Origin: Strongylocentrotus purpuratus
Lineage: Eukaryota; Echinodermata; Echinoidea; Camarodonta; Strongylocentrotidae
Reading direction: 5' to 3'
Length of the DNA stretch: 64,000 nucleotides
Assembly (NCBI RefSeq): GCF_000002235.5
Contig: NW_022145609.1
Coordinates: 12,740,328-12,804,327, forward strand
Part shown: positions 1 through 13,566 of the stretch, piece by piece
Layout of the letters: each line of letters opens with the position of its first letter
Position numbering within the stretch: position 1 is the stretch's first letter
Translations under genes and position numbers: made by a program
The notes under the pieces: generated by a model
Told to the model about the DNA's origin: nothing
What the model saw: only the letters and a program-made list of their open reading frames with translations
Databases searched by the model: none

Positions 1-3000
1 ATTTACTACCAAGACTTAATCTCAATCATAAGTGTATTTACATAAATAGTAACGTAAAAAATGGGATCGAAACAGAGACTTTATTATGGATTCTCGATAT
101 ATCCTAAAATAATGTTAAATTACAAAAAAAATGTACTTCATGTTGTATGATGTTTATCCTCGTGACTTGAGCATGAAGTGCTTGCTATTCTTAAAGACTT
201 AAATGCTCCTAGGATATAAACCCAGGGAAACCATGAATCTGTGTTTCTTAAGAAATGAAATCGCCAGATTTTGCTTTATTTCGGATTACATTCGATAAAG
301 GTTTGACAAATATAATCACAAAAAGCATCCGATAAAAGGAGGGAGTTCATAGGAATCACAAGTATGCTGATTATGCTGTTATTTGAAATCTCGCCCACTC
401 AGTATGGCTGTAACATAATGTTCAAGCAAACTGGATATGTGAGAATGTACTCAGAAGCAGATATTAAACATATATATGAATGTTATGTAATTAAAATGGT
501 AGGGTATTATTTATCCCTTTATATTTCATTTTTTGGGCCATTTTGGATCGTGTGACGGCCGTAAAAAGGCTTTGCAGAAATTAATACCGAGGGCGATCTG
601 GAGATTCACTGCACAATTGAGTATGCAATATAGTAAACCTCTAACCGATGCACCAACGTTCAAATCATTTTGTAGGATATAGTCTACGGTTTAGTAATGT
701 TGGTAATTTGAATAAGGAGCCATGTCGCAACACAGAGCAGCGACACTATGCAACATCCCTCCCTCGGTGCATGACTCTCTTCACGACGCTCATCGAAGAT
801 TCATGACGCTTTTAAAAATGGAATATCGACCAGGGAGATCTAGTTTCATTTCACTTTGTTACGTAATATTTTGTAATGTGCGTAAGCAGGATTATTGCGG
901 ACTCGTGAGGATTAAGCAGAATGGCAATTAGCAGTACAAAATGACGTGAATAAAACAAATGAATTGCGCCTAAAAAATAGTACTCCGAAATTTGCATATA
1001 AAGGCATCTTTTGTAGCTTTTCATGAAGAGCAAATAGATACTTTGCCGGAAAAAAAAATCAAGTCAGATCTGAATCGATCTCAAGGTTATAAAAGACCAC
1101 AAGCTGGTATTTTTTAATCGCAGATCGTTGAATTTATATATATACAAAGAGTCAACATGTATTGATTGATCTATTTACTTTGCAAGCACATTTAAAATTA
1201 TACGATGGCGAAAATTTAAATTAGAATTACACCAAAAAAGTTACCAACCCCCCTGGCTTCCCATATGTTCAATATAAAAACGGATGACACACGCGGCATT
1301 TTTTGATGATTCTCTTAAAACAGTGTTTCAAATAAACAGGCAAAGTATTAATATTGTACACATAATCACCCCCAAAATGAAATTGGTCTTAGTGGGTTTA
1401 GATTCACGCGAATTAAGGGGGAAATAAACGATATCTGTAGGGGTAGCAAAAGATAAAAACACACCAGCTTCTTCCAAGCTAAAAATAGGATCAAGTCCTT
1501 CGCTCCTTTTCCACTCTCAATTTCATACTGGAAATGGAGGATACAAAGATCAGTGAAATTATAAAGAAAAACAAAGAAGAAAGAGTCGAAAAATCTAGTG
1601 CTTATTTCAAATTCTCATTCCATCCAGCTAGTCTGGAGAAGTAATAATAATCTCTGAAGCCCTTTACTGTCGTCTATCAGCTCACTATGAATTATTCATA
1701 AACTCGTAAAGCCGAATAGCAGTGCCTCTCTCAATGCTTCTCATTATCGCAGATCGCAAAAGTAGTCCTAATCTCCTGATATAATTGCCAGGATCGTTAA
1801 AACGACGCCATTTTAAGTCTTGCTTCTCATGGCAATAAAGTACAGAGCCCTGCTGCTGCGAAATTTTATGAGACTGAGAGATACCACTATATTCCGGCAT
1901 TAATATAGTTGATGCGCCTTTTATTCCTCAATCCTTTTAGCCCAGATATCATTTTTATGGTTTAAACCCTTCGTTCCATTTAAACTTTTTTCAAAGTAAG
2001 TATACCAATATTGAATAATCGAAATTAACTAACTTCTCCCGAAAGTCCCCTCTATTGCCACATTCTAATACGATCATATTGCAGACAACTTTATTCCGGC
2101 ATATTAATTCATGATACTCCTCGTACGACTAGCCACATCCATACCATAGATAAGACTTTTCTTTCTTAAACGATGAAAAACAATTTTATATCCACTGAAA
2201 ACAAGTTTGACGACGTCTCTGTGGGCGGGAGAATGCAGTCTTGAGGACATCTTGAAAGAAGATAGAAACACTTCAGGCACAGGAGACTACAAAGAAAAAT
2301 GGAAAGCCAAGCCAAACAAATTGAAAGCCTTGACATTTTGGCGTTAATAGGTAAGTGGATAAATCCCAGGTCGCCAAATGAAATGTGAAAGGGTATACGT
2401 AGATTGTCATTGTATGTTCTGTTTGAAAACAAAAATGTATAGACGAATGCTGATTGAAATCGTGCAAGTACGCTTTGATTTTGTTTTCATTCGTTCTCAC
2501 CTTCTTCGAACTGAGAAATCTCAAGGTATATCTCAAGGAAATAACACACAAACATGTATTGTCTTTAAACAAATACACTGAGAAAGGAAATTATGGATAA
2601 TGGGGGAATCGCACTCTTTGATAATTTACGATTGATTTATTGATTTCTATATCATCTTTTCAAACATACATATTCACTGCATTCATGTGACACCTTAATT
2701 TTGATTAATTTATATTTTATATATTTTTCCAAGACAGTACATGACATTGTATAGAAAATGTAAAAGAAATTAAGTACCATACTTGATGCATATTTAAATA
2801 CGATAAACATGATACAAGAGGGCTATATAGTAAGCTTGAAGCTTGAAATGCTTGCAACCCTCAGTCAAACTAAGAAAAAAATATAAAAGGAGATAATGAC
2901 TTTCTATTAAGATATATACAATGTACATTAAATGCTGTCTTTATGATTTACCAAGCTTTTCATCCGCTATTACACAAAAATGTGATACATGCATACAGGC

Positions 3001-6000
3001 TTACGAATGAATATCTTTTTTGGCAATCACAAGCTTTTCATGTGATATTAATTTCACTTAAATTATTTAAAATCATATCACTACCAATAATTCCTATGAT
3101 ATTAGATTGTGGAACATATTGATTGAAAATTAAAGAATGAATACCTCGTTACGCGCTAACGGTCATAAAGCCTCCACTTCTCATCGCCCAAAATGGACTG
3201 GCAAATAGGAAAATTGATTGCACGTCTGCAAAGGGAATACACAGGCCTTCTTTTATCACGAACATCCTTCCCTTCTGTTGTGAAGTATCATCGAGGGATG
3301 AGGAGGCTATCATGATGCGGAGGGCATGCACGAGGCTCCAAATTGAATAAAAGGGCAATTCATCTCGGAAATAAATAGCATGTCTGCGTATACAAGAACC
3401 ACATCGCCACGAGGCCGTCTTCCAGTGGGGCTGCAAAATCGAATTATTCCCCACTTTTCATGATTGAAAATAATACAGCACCCGGATGCAGATCGATTCC
3501 CGTCGTTCCTTTCCACTTTACTGCGCGTATACGCTCTCTAGTTTGCCAGCATTCATCGGTGTTCTTTTTAAAAACATAAAAAACACGTTTACCTTTTTCA
3601 TCTTATTTGTAATGTTTTTTCAGTTTTCAGAAGGATACTACCCTTTGGATCACGGTGACATAGAATTCTGGCCAGGGAATACAGTGCGAACTGTTGGAAG
3701 TGCAACTAAATAATCCCAGATCCCAAATCAGCGATATAATGAACATATCGCCAATGAAACCTTCCATTGATATTGTGTATAGTTTGAAAACTTAGGTGCC
3801 TTTAACTTCTTTACTCTCTGGTGACTAAACATCAAGCCTACAGACAAAGTGTGCACCATCTTCATTTCCGAGGTAGTGCATGACGCGGAAATGAACTGCC
3901 AAGAAAAGCTCATCATGGTTTATGCATCACACAATCAGCTAAACTAATAATGAGATTTTCTACCCTGATTGCTCATGTCCATCGTCGTCCATTCAGCTCC
4001 TGGTCAGTCCCAGGTGACCACTTACAATCGATGGGCATGACGGCGTATGAGCCGCATCCGGCTGGCATATTGATTGGTCTATGGAGAGCAACCTCCCTAA
4101 AAAGCCTTCTAAAAAGGTCCGATATAAAATTAATATGCGTTTACGCCATGAGTCTTCGATCTTACAAAGCTCACGTCGGACGCGCGCATGTGGTTAAACA
4201 AAAACTAGATCAGGGTTAAAGACGAACGAACATACATGAGTTTTACAACAAAGCGGAAGTCATGCGTACGTACGACTCAACGGAATTTGCAAATAATCAT
4301 GTCGATATTGTCTGATTATATCGTTAATAATAAATACTAATCACTATCATTAATATAAAGTAATACGGTTTTTTCATACATACCTTCAGGTACTCTAAAA
4401 CACAACTAGTAACGAAATGAAACCAGAAGGTACTTGGTATATACTGCTACAGCCTCTCAACCCCCTGATCGTGCTTAAGGGCAAACTAACGTCCAAAAAA
4501 TCACTTGAAATAGGGCTTTATTGATATAATGACGCAAACCATCCAATTGCCCTTTCAAAAAATCAATATATAGGCCTACATGAAGAATCCAATTTCTAGA
4601 TTGAGGTACTCAAACACTCGGCACTTCAGTCTCAAGTTAAAATACAACCTTGCTCTATTTTATGTCATAACATAATGCACATTCTGGTTCGGTGCGGCCT
4701 AGAGTAGGCGGAGAACAACGATCGAACGACCACCTATCATTTAAGAAGCGGGGTTGGGTTCAGAAATAGACTGACATTTTCATTAGCGAGATAGCATTAT
4801 TGCAGCAGGTTCTGGTTGGAACTAGGACTCCTCGCCATGGTGTCATGCCTTTGAGAATGACGCCGACGAAGGTTTCCTTTGTGTGCAAGAGTACCCTCGT
4901 CTGCCTAAGTATTTACACTACTGACATAGCACCAGGTGAGGCGTGAAGTTTGCTCACCAATCACTCGAATACTGGCAGCCATGGCAGGCTACCGGAAGGA
5001 TGAGCACAAAAGCCTAGAGCCTATACTACGATAAACAGAAATTGTTATAGGTTTTGCCAGCTTGTACGGATGATTGGAAAAGATCTTTTCCCTCGAAGGG
5101 AGGCTGAATGGCGAGGCCTATTCACATTAGTAATGCTTTTTGAGATGATGAAATTACTGCAATTCATGCAATCTAACACTCACGCAAAGAAAGTATGCTT
5201 AATTAAATGATGACGTAGATCCTAATCAAATGATTGGTTGAGCCTGGAAACGTGATCATGTATCTTTTCTCTCCTTAATGCAAAACTAGTCATCAGATAA
5301 TAAGATGCAGTGCTAATGACTGGTCATTATTATTTTGGATGAAGATTCTTTACGAAATGACATGGGTCCTCGTTACTATTTTTTTGGGAAAAGTATAATT
5401 ATCGGGCCTTGCCTTGAAAGTCAGACTGTCCCAAGAGCAACATGTGTGGATAATTCTAACACCCTAACTGGTGTGCATACAATTGTGTGCTAACACACAT
5501 GCATTTTTTTTGGGAAAGCGGGGTGTTTCTTAAATTCTGTTTGCTTTTCAAGCAAAAGATTAGGGTATGTCTAAAGCATCGAGAATACGTCAAGACAGAA
5601 GTTGGAAATAACCTGAACACCATGAGATTATAAAGGTCATGAGCCATGCTTTTCATTTCATGTGCACAAACCAAACACAGTGCATCGTCCGTTTCCTCAA
5701 TTTCTCCTTCCTTTCTGGTTTCCCCCTTATATTTCAGTAATATGCAAAGAGTGCCATCACATTACATCGGGGTGGAGACGATCCAGAATAATTGTAAATC
5801 GCTTCGTGAGGAAGAGCAGAGGGTGTTTACTGTCCAGCACACACCAATATCCGTTCATGGGAGCTTCAATGGCAGGCAGGTGAAACGCAGGATCTCAGTC
5901 TCAGTCAGCGCACATCATCTTCTTCCCTAATATTATTGGCAATATTTCTTTAAATAGTATATGGCTAAGCACTTAACAACCTAAGGCCGCAGTCACACTG

Positions 6001-7374
6001 CTGAACCATCTACACACCGATCCAAAGCCGACTGATTCTTGGCCATATGATTTAGTGTAATATTTTGTTCGGTCCGTGGTCGGTCTGGTGTCGGCCTTGT
6101 TGGTGTCACTGGAGCATAATATTAAAAACAATTTCTCTCTTACTAGAGGAGAGGATATCCAGTGTTGAAAAGTCTTTATCAAGTATCACTTTCTTTGGAA
6201 TTGAATCCACTTCAATTGTAATGGAATCCAGTCACAAGTAGGGGTTAAATTACTATTCAGGGAGCGGTTTAGACTCTTTTTTAGGAGTAAATTTCTACTC
6301 CTAACGAAGTGCTCCCTAATATAACTCTCCCTGAAATTGGATTGCCACTACTGTACTACTGGAGAGTTGAACTTCATGAGCAATAACACTTTCCGAGAAA
6401 ATTTGCGATGTACAATAGCCCCATATCGAAGACCTCTGCATTTCATTTCGATGAAGGTATAACGTGCAGCTATAAACTATTGCTCCTCTTATTTCATTGA
6501 TAGATAATTTCATGTTACCAAACAGAGGTAAATTTTCCATATACTCTATCAAAATATAATTACGTGAAAGGTTGTCATTTTTTGGGACAATTGCCAATCT
6601 ATGTAAATATATAACTTAACCTTGGTCGGTTTCTTGACATATCTAATATCGTCTGTTTGGATACACAAGGGCATTAAGCCGCATTATTTATGATGTGTGT
6701 AAAATATTTGTGTACAGACATAACATTATGCATTTTAATGAAAAATGCGCTAGAAAAATCATTAGAAAATGAAACAAAAATTGACTACAATATGTTGGTT
6801 CGACAAATATTGAGATATATTTGTCCTAAGCCCGATGTACGCCATTTGAATTAATTAGCTGTATTCAGCAAACGACAATTGTTCTTTACCTACCCATCTC
6901 AAGCATTTGGCTGGCAACCGCACGAAAACAAGTAAACAATGCTGTATGACAACGTCACGACGAACGTTAAATAATATCAGGATTGAGAAAATTCCTTACA
7001 CAAGTCAGGCATCAGGTGAAAATGCATAGCGTTATATTATGTGCATAATTCGATTTCGTTACAATTTGCTTGTCAATAGATGGCTGCAAATTACTTTCTT
7101 AAGTTAGGATGTGATTGATATACAGAATGCGTGGTTATAATTTGAAAATTACAAATTGTTACTTAACTGTTCAGTGTTGAAACTCATATATAATTTATTA
7201 TGGCTCAAGTTTGGAGCAAGAAAAAGTAATTAGAAACGTAAAGCGTTCTAATCGTCTACAGCTTTGTTATGACATATGTGTTATGATAAAAAAACACAAT
7301 AATGATAATAATAATAATGATGATGTAATGATAACAATAATGATAATAACAAGAATGCTGTTTACCTAGGGAAG
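1..7374. other. AT-rich intergenic DNA, no supported gene
   Basis: I see no recognisable protein domain, RNA gene or clear splice-bounded exon here. Open frames are all short (about 100 codons or fewer), overlap on both strands and lack family resemblance, as expected by chance in AT-rich DNA. A small perfect hairpin (TAGGAGTA, 6-base loop, TACTCCTA) lies near 6281-6302. Distant exons of a flanking gene cannot be excluded without transcript data. Confidence 0.6.
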
Positions 7375-7580
7375 CATCAATAGTAACGTTGTTCTTCCTG
7401 AGAGCCCGCAATTATTATTACCCCAGGAATTACCAGGTATCCATTTACACCTGGGTAGAGAGTGGCAAATATGGAATAATGTCTTGCCGAGTGACCTGAG
7501 TGCCTGAATGAAATTCGAACCCTCAGCCCTTGGATTGAGAGTCAAGTTAATAAACCACTGTACTTATACTGAGGTAGAAA
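7375..7580 (-). repeat. tRNA-derived SINE, copy 1
   Basis: Read on the minus strand, this begins with a degenerate tRNA-like head containing a Pol III B-box-like GGGTTCGAAT (complement of 7513-7522). A body follows with the motifs GGCAAGACAT, TTTGCCACTCTC and CCCAGGTGTAAATGG, then a trinucleotide-rich AT tail that merges into the ATA/ATG repeats at 7290-7360. The body is the one found in many echinoderm tRNA-type SINEs, from memory. The A box is poorly preserved, so the copy is old and probably not transcribed. Confidence 0.7.
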
Positions 7581-9764
7581 AAGAAACATGTTTTTATGCC
7601 ACCCACTCAATTCAAAAAGTACTTCAGTGACATCAATAATGATGTTGTGTGCGATCAGGAATCTCCCAAGCAGTTTGAATAATATTCTAAATAACTGCGG
7701 GGTAGACACATCTCTGGGGAGAAACCTTTTTCATTTCACTTTAAAGTGACTCGGTAACATTGCCTCAGATTCTGAAACAAATCCTTGATTTAGCTCATGC
7801 TGCGATCATAATTATAAACCTTTAGGTCAATCACATGACTTTTACATGCCGACCACCTGTCTGATTATCAAGATATTATTTATTATTGGAAATCGAAATC
7901 AAATTGTGCGTTTTTTTTAACGGTTTTTATAACACTACATTCTACTAGGGAAAAAAAGTATGGTAAAACCGGTCACTCCAAGATTTTTCTTTTGGAGGAA
8001 CTTCATGATAATTTTGAAGCGCAATTTTTTAGGGCTTCAATATTACACCATTTCACAGGCACTGAAAACACGTAGGGCCCTGCTTCTCAGATTTAACATG
8101 GTTAAATTATGTCTTTAAAGCTCTTGTGAACATCAATATTTCGGGGATGGGTACGTGACACTTGATTTTTTTCCATAGAGATCCTAGGTACAACTTGGCC
8201 CACTCCCTCAAGTCAAAGAACCATATATCCGCCAATTACATTGCCCTTCATACCTTCTCATAACAAGTCTCGACTTTTCTTATCCGTACCAGTGTGTGAC
8301 GCTTTCAGTGTTAATTCACATCGTACCTCATCAATCATCTTTCCATTGGATGTTGATATTCATATAGAGTGGAGTGGTGGGTGGACGGCAATAACGAATA
8401 TCGTGATGGAACAGAGGAAAGAGTAAAGGGCATTATGTGCAAACATCACAGTCCACGCGAAAGGCCAATATTATGTTCGGAAGGTGGAAAATTCTTGCTT
8501 GGCTTGGCTGAGGAGGAGCGAGGTTCTGGATTAATTCAGAGTGTAGATTACATATATTTAGCATCGTAATTCATCAATTAGAGAATTTCTATTCTCACTT
8601 CATTGAAAATAATATATTTAAAGAAAAGGATTAAAATGTGGCATTTTGGGTTCAATTTTCTAACTTATTTGACTAAATTACATTGATAATTTGTTATTAC
8701 TATTCACAGCGTAATTGTAGATTAAAGAACATTAAACTTCATATAGATACTTTTATTCCCATTTCGTGGGAAGAAATAACATAAATGTATTTGAAAAATT
8801 AGAATGAAGAAATTGAATTAAGCTCTAGGTTCTCTCTGTGTTAAATATTTTTTCCCTTCATTTTAGTTAATAATTTCGGAATTTATGGTGACTGTTTGGA
8901 AGGAAAATAATAAGTGCAGATTACAGACAATATCACGCTTCTTCGGATGTAATGTTTCTGCGAGTGAGTCTTTCTTTGTGTGGGGGTGTACGTTTTGTAT
9001 CAATCGATCAGTGTGATTGAACGTTGCAACCGTATATTAATTTCTTGTAGATTTTTAAATATAATGGCTTCTGTAGGTGGAATAATGTTTATAATGGGGG
9101 CAGGTAGGAGGATACTATTTCCCTTGTTTTTTAATGCATGCAATCTGGAAGTATAATACAATAATTGCCCTGCAGGACGGTAATTGTGTCTCCCCGCATC
9201 GTTGGGAAAATTCTATGCCCTACTTTTAGTAATGTTTTGCTCATACACGATGACCCTTTTTCCAAAAAAATTAGCAAAAATCAAAGTGTGAAAATATTTA
9301 CAATAATTACATCCTAACAATAAAACCTAAATTCGAAGGTACAATTGGCGAGTGGAACGGTAACATCTATCTGAGTGTCCGGATGAGAGAAGTCCGGTAG
9401 TGACAAATATAGATTCAATTTCACGGATTGCAACTCGAACACCCACTTCATAATCAAGCCGGGTGTCCTCATTCATAAAATAGTAGGTGACAGTGCCATG
9501 AGGGTTCCGCATCACGTGAAGAGAGGACCGGAAATCTCTCCTTCTTCCATCGTTACGGGTAAGACGATGATTCATCCATTCTAATCAATGTATCATAGTT
9601 CATTATGAGTGGTTGGATTGCATCGTGGATATGTAGCAATCATGAAAATACAGCACTCCCATGAGTGTTTTTGAATATTTGACGACAGATGGGTAGTCTA
9701 CGCTCATATATTGAGAAAGAAGAGGAACAACATTTGTATATAAATAATAATATGAAGAAGTTGT
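7581..9764. other. intergenic DNA, nothing recognised
   Basis: AT-rich sequence without a supported gene, RNA or repeat boundary. Open frames at 8241-8569 and 9327-9575 are short, lack domain resemblance and show no splice or family context. Confidence 0.55.
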
Positions 9765-10035
9765 AGACATACAGGAAGTAGGATATGAAGACAAAATACA
9801 AAGAAGAAGAAAGAGGAGGAGGAGGATAAGAAGAACACGTATAAAATGAATGGTATGCCAACAAAAGATGAGGAAGAGGCCTGGAGAAAAAGAAAACAAT
9901 AAATAAAAGACGTGCAAGAAGAAGAAACTGAAGGTAACAGAAGAGGAAGGAGAAGACTAAGAAGAAGAGGAAAAGGAAGAAGAGAGAGAAGAAGGAGGAG
10001 ATGAGGAAAGAAGAAAAAAAGAAAAGAAGAACACC
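9765..10035. repeat. purine-rich (GA/GAA) low-complexity tract
   Basis: The plus strand is almost entirely A and G, in irregular AGAAGAAG and AGGAGGAGG blocks. It yields long open frames on the minus strand rich in Phe, Ser and Leu (for example 9640-10101), which come from composition and not from a gene. Such homopurine tracts can adopt triplex structures. Confidence 0.85.
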
Positions 10036-10419
10036 TTCAATAATATAAGACATCCTTACATTCGATATGCAAAAAATAGACCTGGTCGGGAATTTCAGCA
10101 TAAGAGGTAATATTGATCACCATATTAGCTACGTCTTTATTAAATGTATCTCCATTGATGAAAGGATATTAATGAAGATTCAACGATGGCGCCAGGCAGG
10201 AAAAGAACGCCACCACATAGTGGAGTATATAATGGTTATTGTTATATGTCCGGGAAAATTCTCATGGATTTTTCTGGAAATGCTCTCTGCAATATATAAA
10301 CTATATTCTGCAATAGGTCTTCGGTATTTATATTAATACTACTAATAACAATAACAGTGCTACTAATAACGATAACTATAATATTAATACTAAATTATTA
10401 GATAAATCAATAACAATTG

Positions 10420-10655
10420 TTTTACTACTACTACTCACAATGATAATAATATCATTTTTATGTTCTTTGCAAATACAACAATTTCCCTCTTTGTGTAACC
10501 ACATCGGGTAGAGATACAGAAATCCCACATCCAATACTCCTTTTACTACTAACAATGATAATAATATCACTTTTATGTTCTTTGCAAATACAACAATTTC
10601 CCTCTTTGTGTAACCACATCGGGTAGAGATACAGAATTCCCACATCTAATACTCG
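10420..10655. repeat. tandem duplication, two copies of ~118 bp
   Basis: Copy 1 covers about 10420-10540 and copy 2 about 10541-10655. They share the run from TTTTACTACTA through GATAATAATATCA and CCACATCGGGTAGAGATACA with only a few changes, so the duplication is fairly recent. Minus-strand frames give a repeated peptide (LYPMWLHKEGNC) in both copies, but no flanking exon or family supports coding. Confidence 0.85.
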
Positions 10656-10662
10656 TTTACAC

Positions 10663-10692
10663 GTGTGTGCGTGTGTGTGTGTGTGTGTGTGA
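10663..10692. repeat. (GT)n microsatellite
   Basis: An uninterrupted or nearly uninterrupted GT run directly follows the second copy of the 118-bp tandem duplication. Confidence 0.9.
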
Positions 10693-12769
10693 GTGCGCGT
10701 TAGCACATCCGATTTGGCCCATTCAGGATTTGGTTGGCGTGTTAAAGACAGACAGCAAATGCATAAAATGTGGTATAGATCGGCATATTCGTTCGCCCGC
10801 TCTTCTTCGTTGATTACGGAAAAAAACTATCCTAAGTGGGTGAATGGTACTGACGAGAAGAGGAGGCCACCTTACAAACAACGGATTAAACTGAATAAGT
10901 AGGCAGGATCATGATAGTGGAAATAATGTATGCTATAAAGTTATACAATATTCCATTACACCCGAGTGAGCTGATATGAATGCCAGGATTTTTGCTGATC
11001 AGTTTGAAACTACTTTCACGCTTTCTATGATATACCTAATTTTACTGGCAATAAAATAAAAAGATATAAAATAAACACCATCTTACGGGGAGAATTCTTC
11101 TTTGCGCATTACATAAAGAGTGAAATTAATGATAATGTCACTGTCATTGATATCTGGAAACCCAATAAGGCCTTTTGACATGCAATTAAAAAACAAATGT
11201 TTGCTATATCATAACAAAAGTTAGTGATGATCAACAAGAACGATAATGCAATTACTTACTACAAGCTCTCGAATACTAAATTATGTACAGCATATGAAAT
11301 GTTTATACATCAAACAGGCTAGGTGTCATGTCATAAACGTTTTTACAGATATGAAAAAGACGCCATGCGTTGGTACTCATCTGCATCGCACGAGTATAGA
11401 GAGTATTAAGCGTGGTGCAACGATACAAGGGACAATTCCAATACGCTATGTTACACCAACGTGTGTTCATATTAATGTGACGTACCTTGCCTTCTCCATC
11501 TATAGTGAGCTGGGCTTGGTAAGGCAACGATATTTTATGCTTCACTTCGCTGCATTAAGTTCCGTCCACATTGCAACGGAATAATGTTCTCATAGCAACA
11601 CGCCGTCTGGTACGTAACTGCATTTTCAAATCCCCCCCCCCCGTGTGGTATTTATAGAGTTGTATTGTGTTCTGTGTAGGCATCGAGCGTAGAGGGTGAT
11701 TATGATTATATGCATAGATCGGAGAGGTCAGGTTTTTGGAGATATGCTTATGCAGCCATGGGGACGTTACGGGAGAGATGGTACGGTTGGATGAGGCGTT
11801 GCAGGAAAGCACATAGTCTAATCAGGTTTGCTTGTACGAATATTGCTCGCCACGACACAATACATCGGAACCTTGCTGGCGAGAATGGGAAATTTCATGT
11901 CTAGCCTCATGGACATCCATGTTCCCTGTCGTTAATACTCAACAAAACAGGTTTCCACTCATCTACAACATTTAAAACTATTTCCTTGTTATATTCGACA
12001 AGGTAATTTGCCACGTAATAGAGTTTCATTACCAAATGACATATTGACATTGTTTCATAATGCGCTACGAAATGCTATAAAATGTTAATAATGCATACTG
12101 TTCTCATCGGAATGATTACAATTATCATCGTAATCACTGAAATTATTATCACCATCATAATCATTATGTTTAGCTAGGTTTAAACCAAGCTTCCCAATTT
12201 TGTATCAAATGCAATGTAAGAAAAAGACGATTCTTCCAGTACATATTACCATGGCTACGGTTCTTTCAATTGCTATGAGTCTCTTTTCAATCTTTATCCA
12301 CAGAGAACTAAGGAGGAAGAAAGTTGGCACTTTATACCCTGCATCCTGAAAGAAAATCGTTTGCAACGGTAGCATCACACTCCAGGTTCCGAATAATATG
12401 TTGAGATCAGTTGCAGTGCCGGTCCGTTCATCAACCGCTATCGAATATTGACATCGAAGCCCGCACGCTAAATTGCGTTTCTGTCACTCACTATCTCTCA
12501 GTATTCCCTCAGCATAACATGAGGAGGGTCGTGTACGGCCAAAGATATATGATAATGATATCTTTGGTATATTGTGAAAAGAAGTAATATTGAAAATTAC
12601 ACGTATTTATCAATGATATGGTTCTTTAAAAAAATGAACTTGCTTCTCTTTCGAAACGGGAAATTTATACTAATTCACATTAACTTGAGTAGGAAAAATC
12701 TAGCTACGTTTATACTGGGCACATTATCCATCCAAGGGGGTTATCAAGATACCTACGAGTGAATATTAC
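10693..12769. other. intergenic DNA, nothing recognised
   Basis: AT-rich DNA with short open frames only (112 codons at 11246-11584 is the longest and has no recognised motif). A C homopolymer occurs near 11633-11642. Confidence 0.55.
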
Positions 12770-12950
12770 ACTGGCTTAAGCCACGCTGTCCTAGGGTGCT
12801 AATATCAGTCAATTATACTGCGTACACATTTACTACACCTGAATGGAGAGTGGCAAATGTCCTGCCAACGGACATCAGCGCCACGGCTGGAACTTGAACT
12901 ACCAACCTTATGTTCTATAGTCCAGTGACGTATCCTCTAGACCATAGAAT
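12770..12950 (-). repeat. tRNA-derived SINE, copy 2
   Basis: On the minus strand this has both Pol III internal promoter boxes: an A box TGGTCTAGAGG (complement of 12934-12944) and a B box AGTTCAAGTTCC (complement of 12889-12900). The same body follows as in the copy near 7375, with TTTGCCACTCTCCATTCAGGTG. It is better preserved in the head than the first copy. It is a SINE and not a tRNA gene, because the acceptor stem does not close and the body continues. Confidence 0.78.
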
Positions 12951-13238
12951 TCTTTTAAATATTTTTTCTTCTTCTTGGTTATAACCATTGCGTATGTTTG
13001 TAGTCAGAAAAGCATATTTTAATATCTTTATACACAGAGCTAACGTCCGTCCAGATCCAAAAAGACGATGTCCTCTTTCAGAAGAACTTTCCGGGATACA
13101 ACATCTGTGTTCGTTAATGGACTCCCGAGGACCCATCTCCAAAGACACAATTAGTATGCATCAGATGCTACATCATTAGCTTCCTTTCCCCATCTCCCTA
13201 CCCAGGCAATAGAACTGACATACTTTGAAAAACCGGGT

Positions 13239-13566
13239 AAACAACCAATTCAATACACACTCTTTTCTGGAATTAGTATACACACCACACTTTAAAGATA
13301 ATGTGGAAACTAATGGATATATATTCGTTAGAAGTGAGACGTGGTAGGAATGAGGACGTCATGATTATCAAACTGTAGACGTATTTTTGTGAATTAGAAA
13401 CAAACAATTCAATGATCACTCTTTTCTAGAATTAGTATACACACCACAATTTGAAGATAATGTTAAATTAATGGATACAGTCATATTCATTGGAAGTGAG
13501 ACGTGGTAGGAATGGGACCGTCATGATTATCAAACTGTAGACGTATTTTTGTGAATTACAAACAAA
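13239..13566. repeat. tandem duplication, two copies of ~160 bp
   Basis: Copy 1 is about 13239-13397 and copy 2 about 13398-13566. Both contain GAATTAGTATACACACCAC, GAAGTGAGACGTGGTAGGAA and the run ATCAAACTGTAGACGTATTT. They differ at perhaps one position in ten plus small indels. No coding signal is seen. Confidence 0.85.

Noticed and set aside
9640-10101. 153-codon minus-strand frame rich in Phe, Leu, Ser and Tyr, superficially like a membrane protein
   Set aside because: It is the complement of a purine-rich low-complexity tract. Composition alone keeps it open and there is no domain or splice context.
12880-12950. tRNA gene suggested by good A and B boxes
   Set aside because: No closing acceptor stem, and SINE body sequence follows; a related copy exists at 7375-7580.
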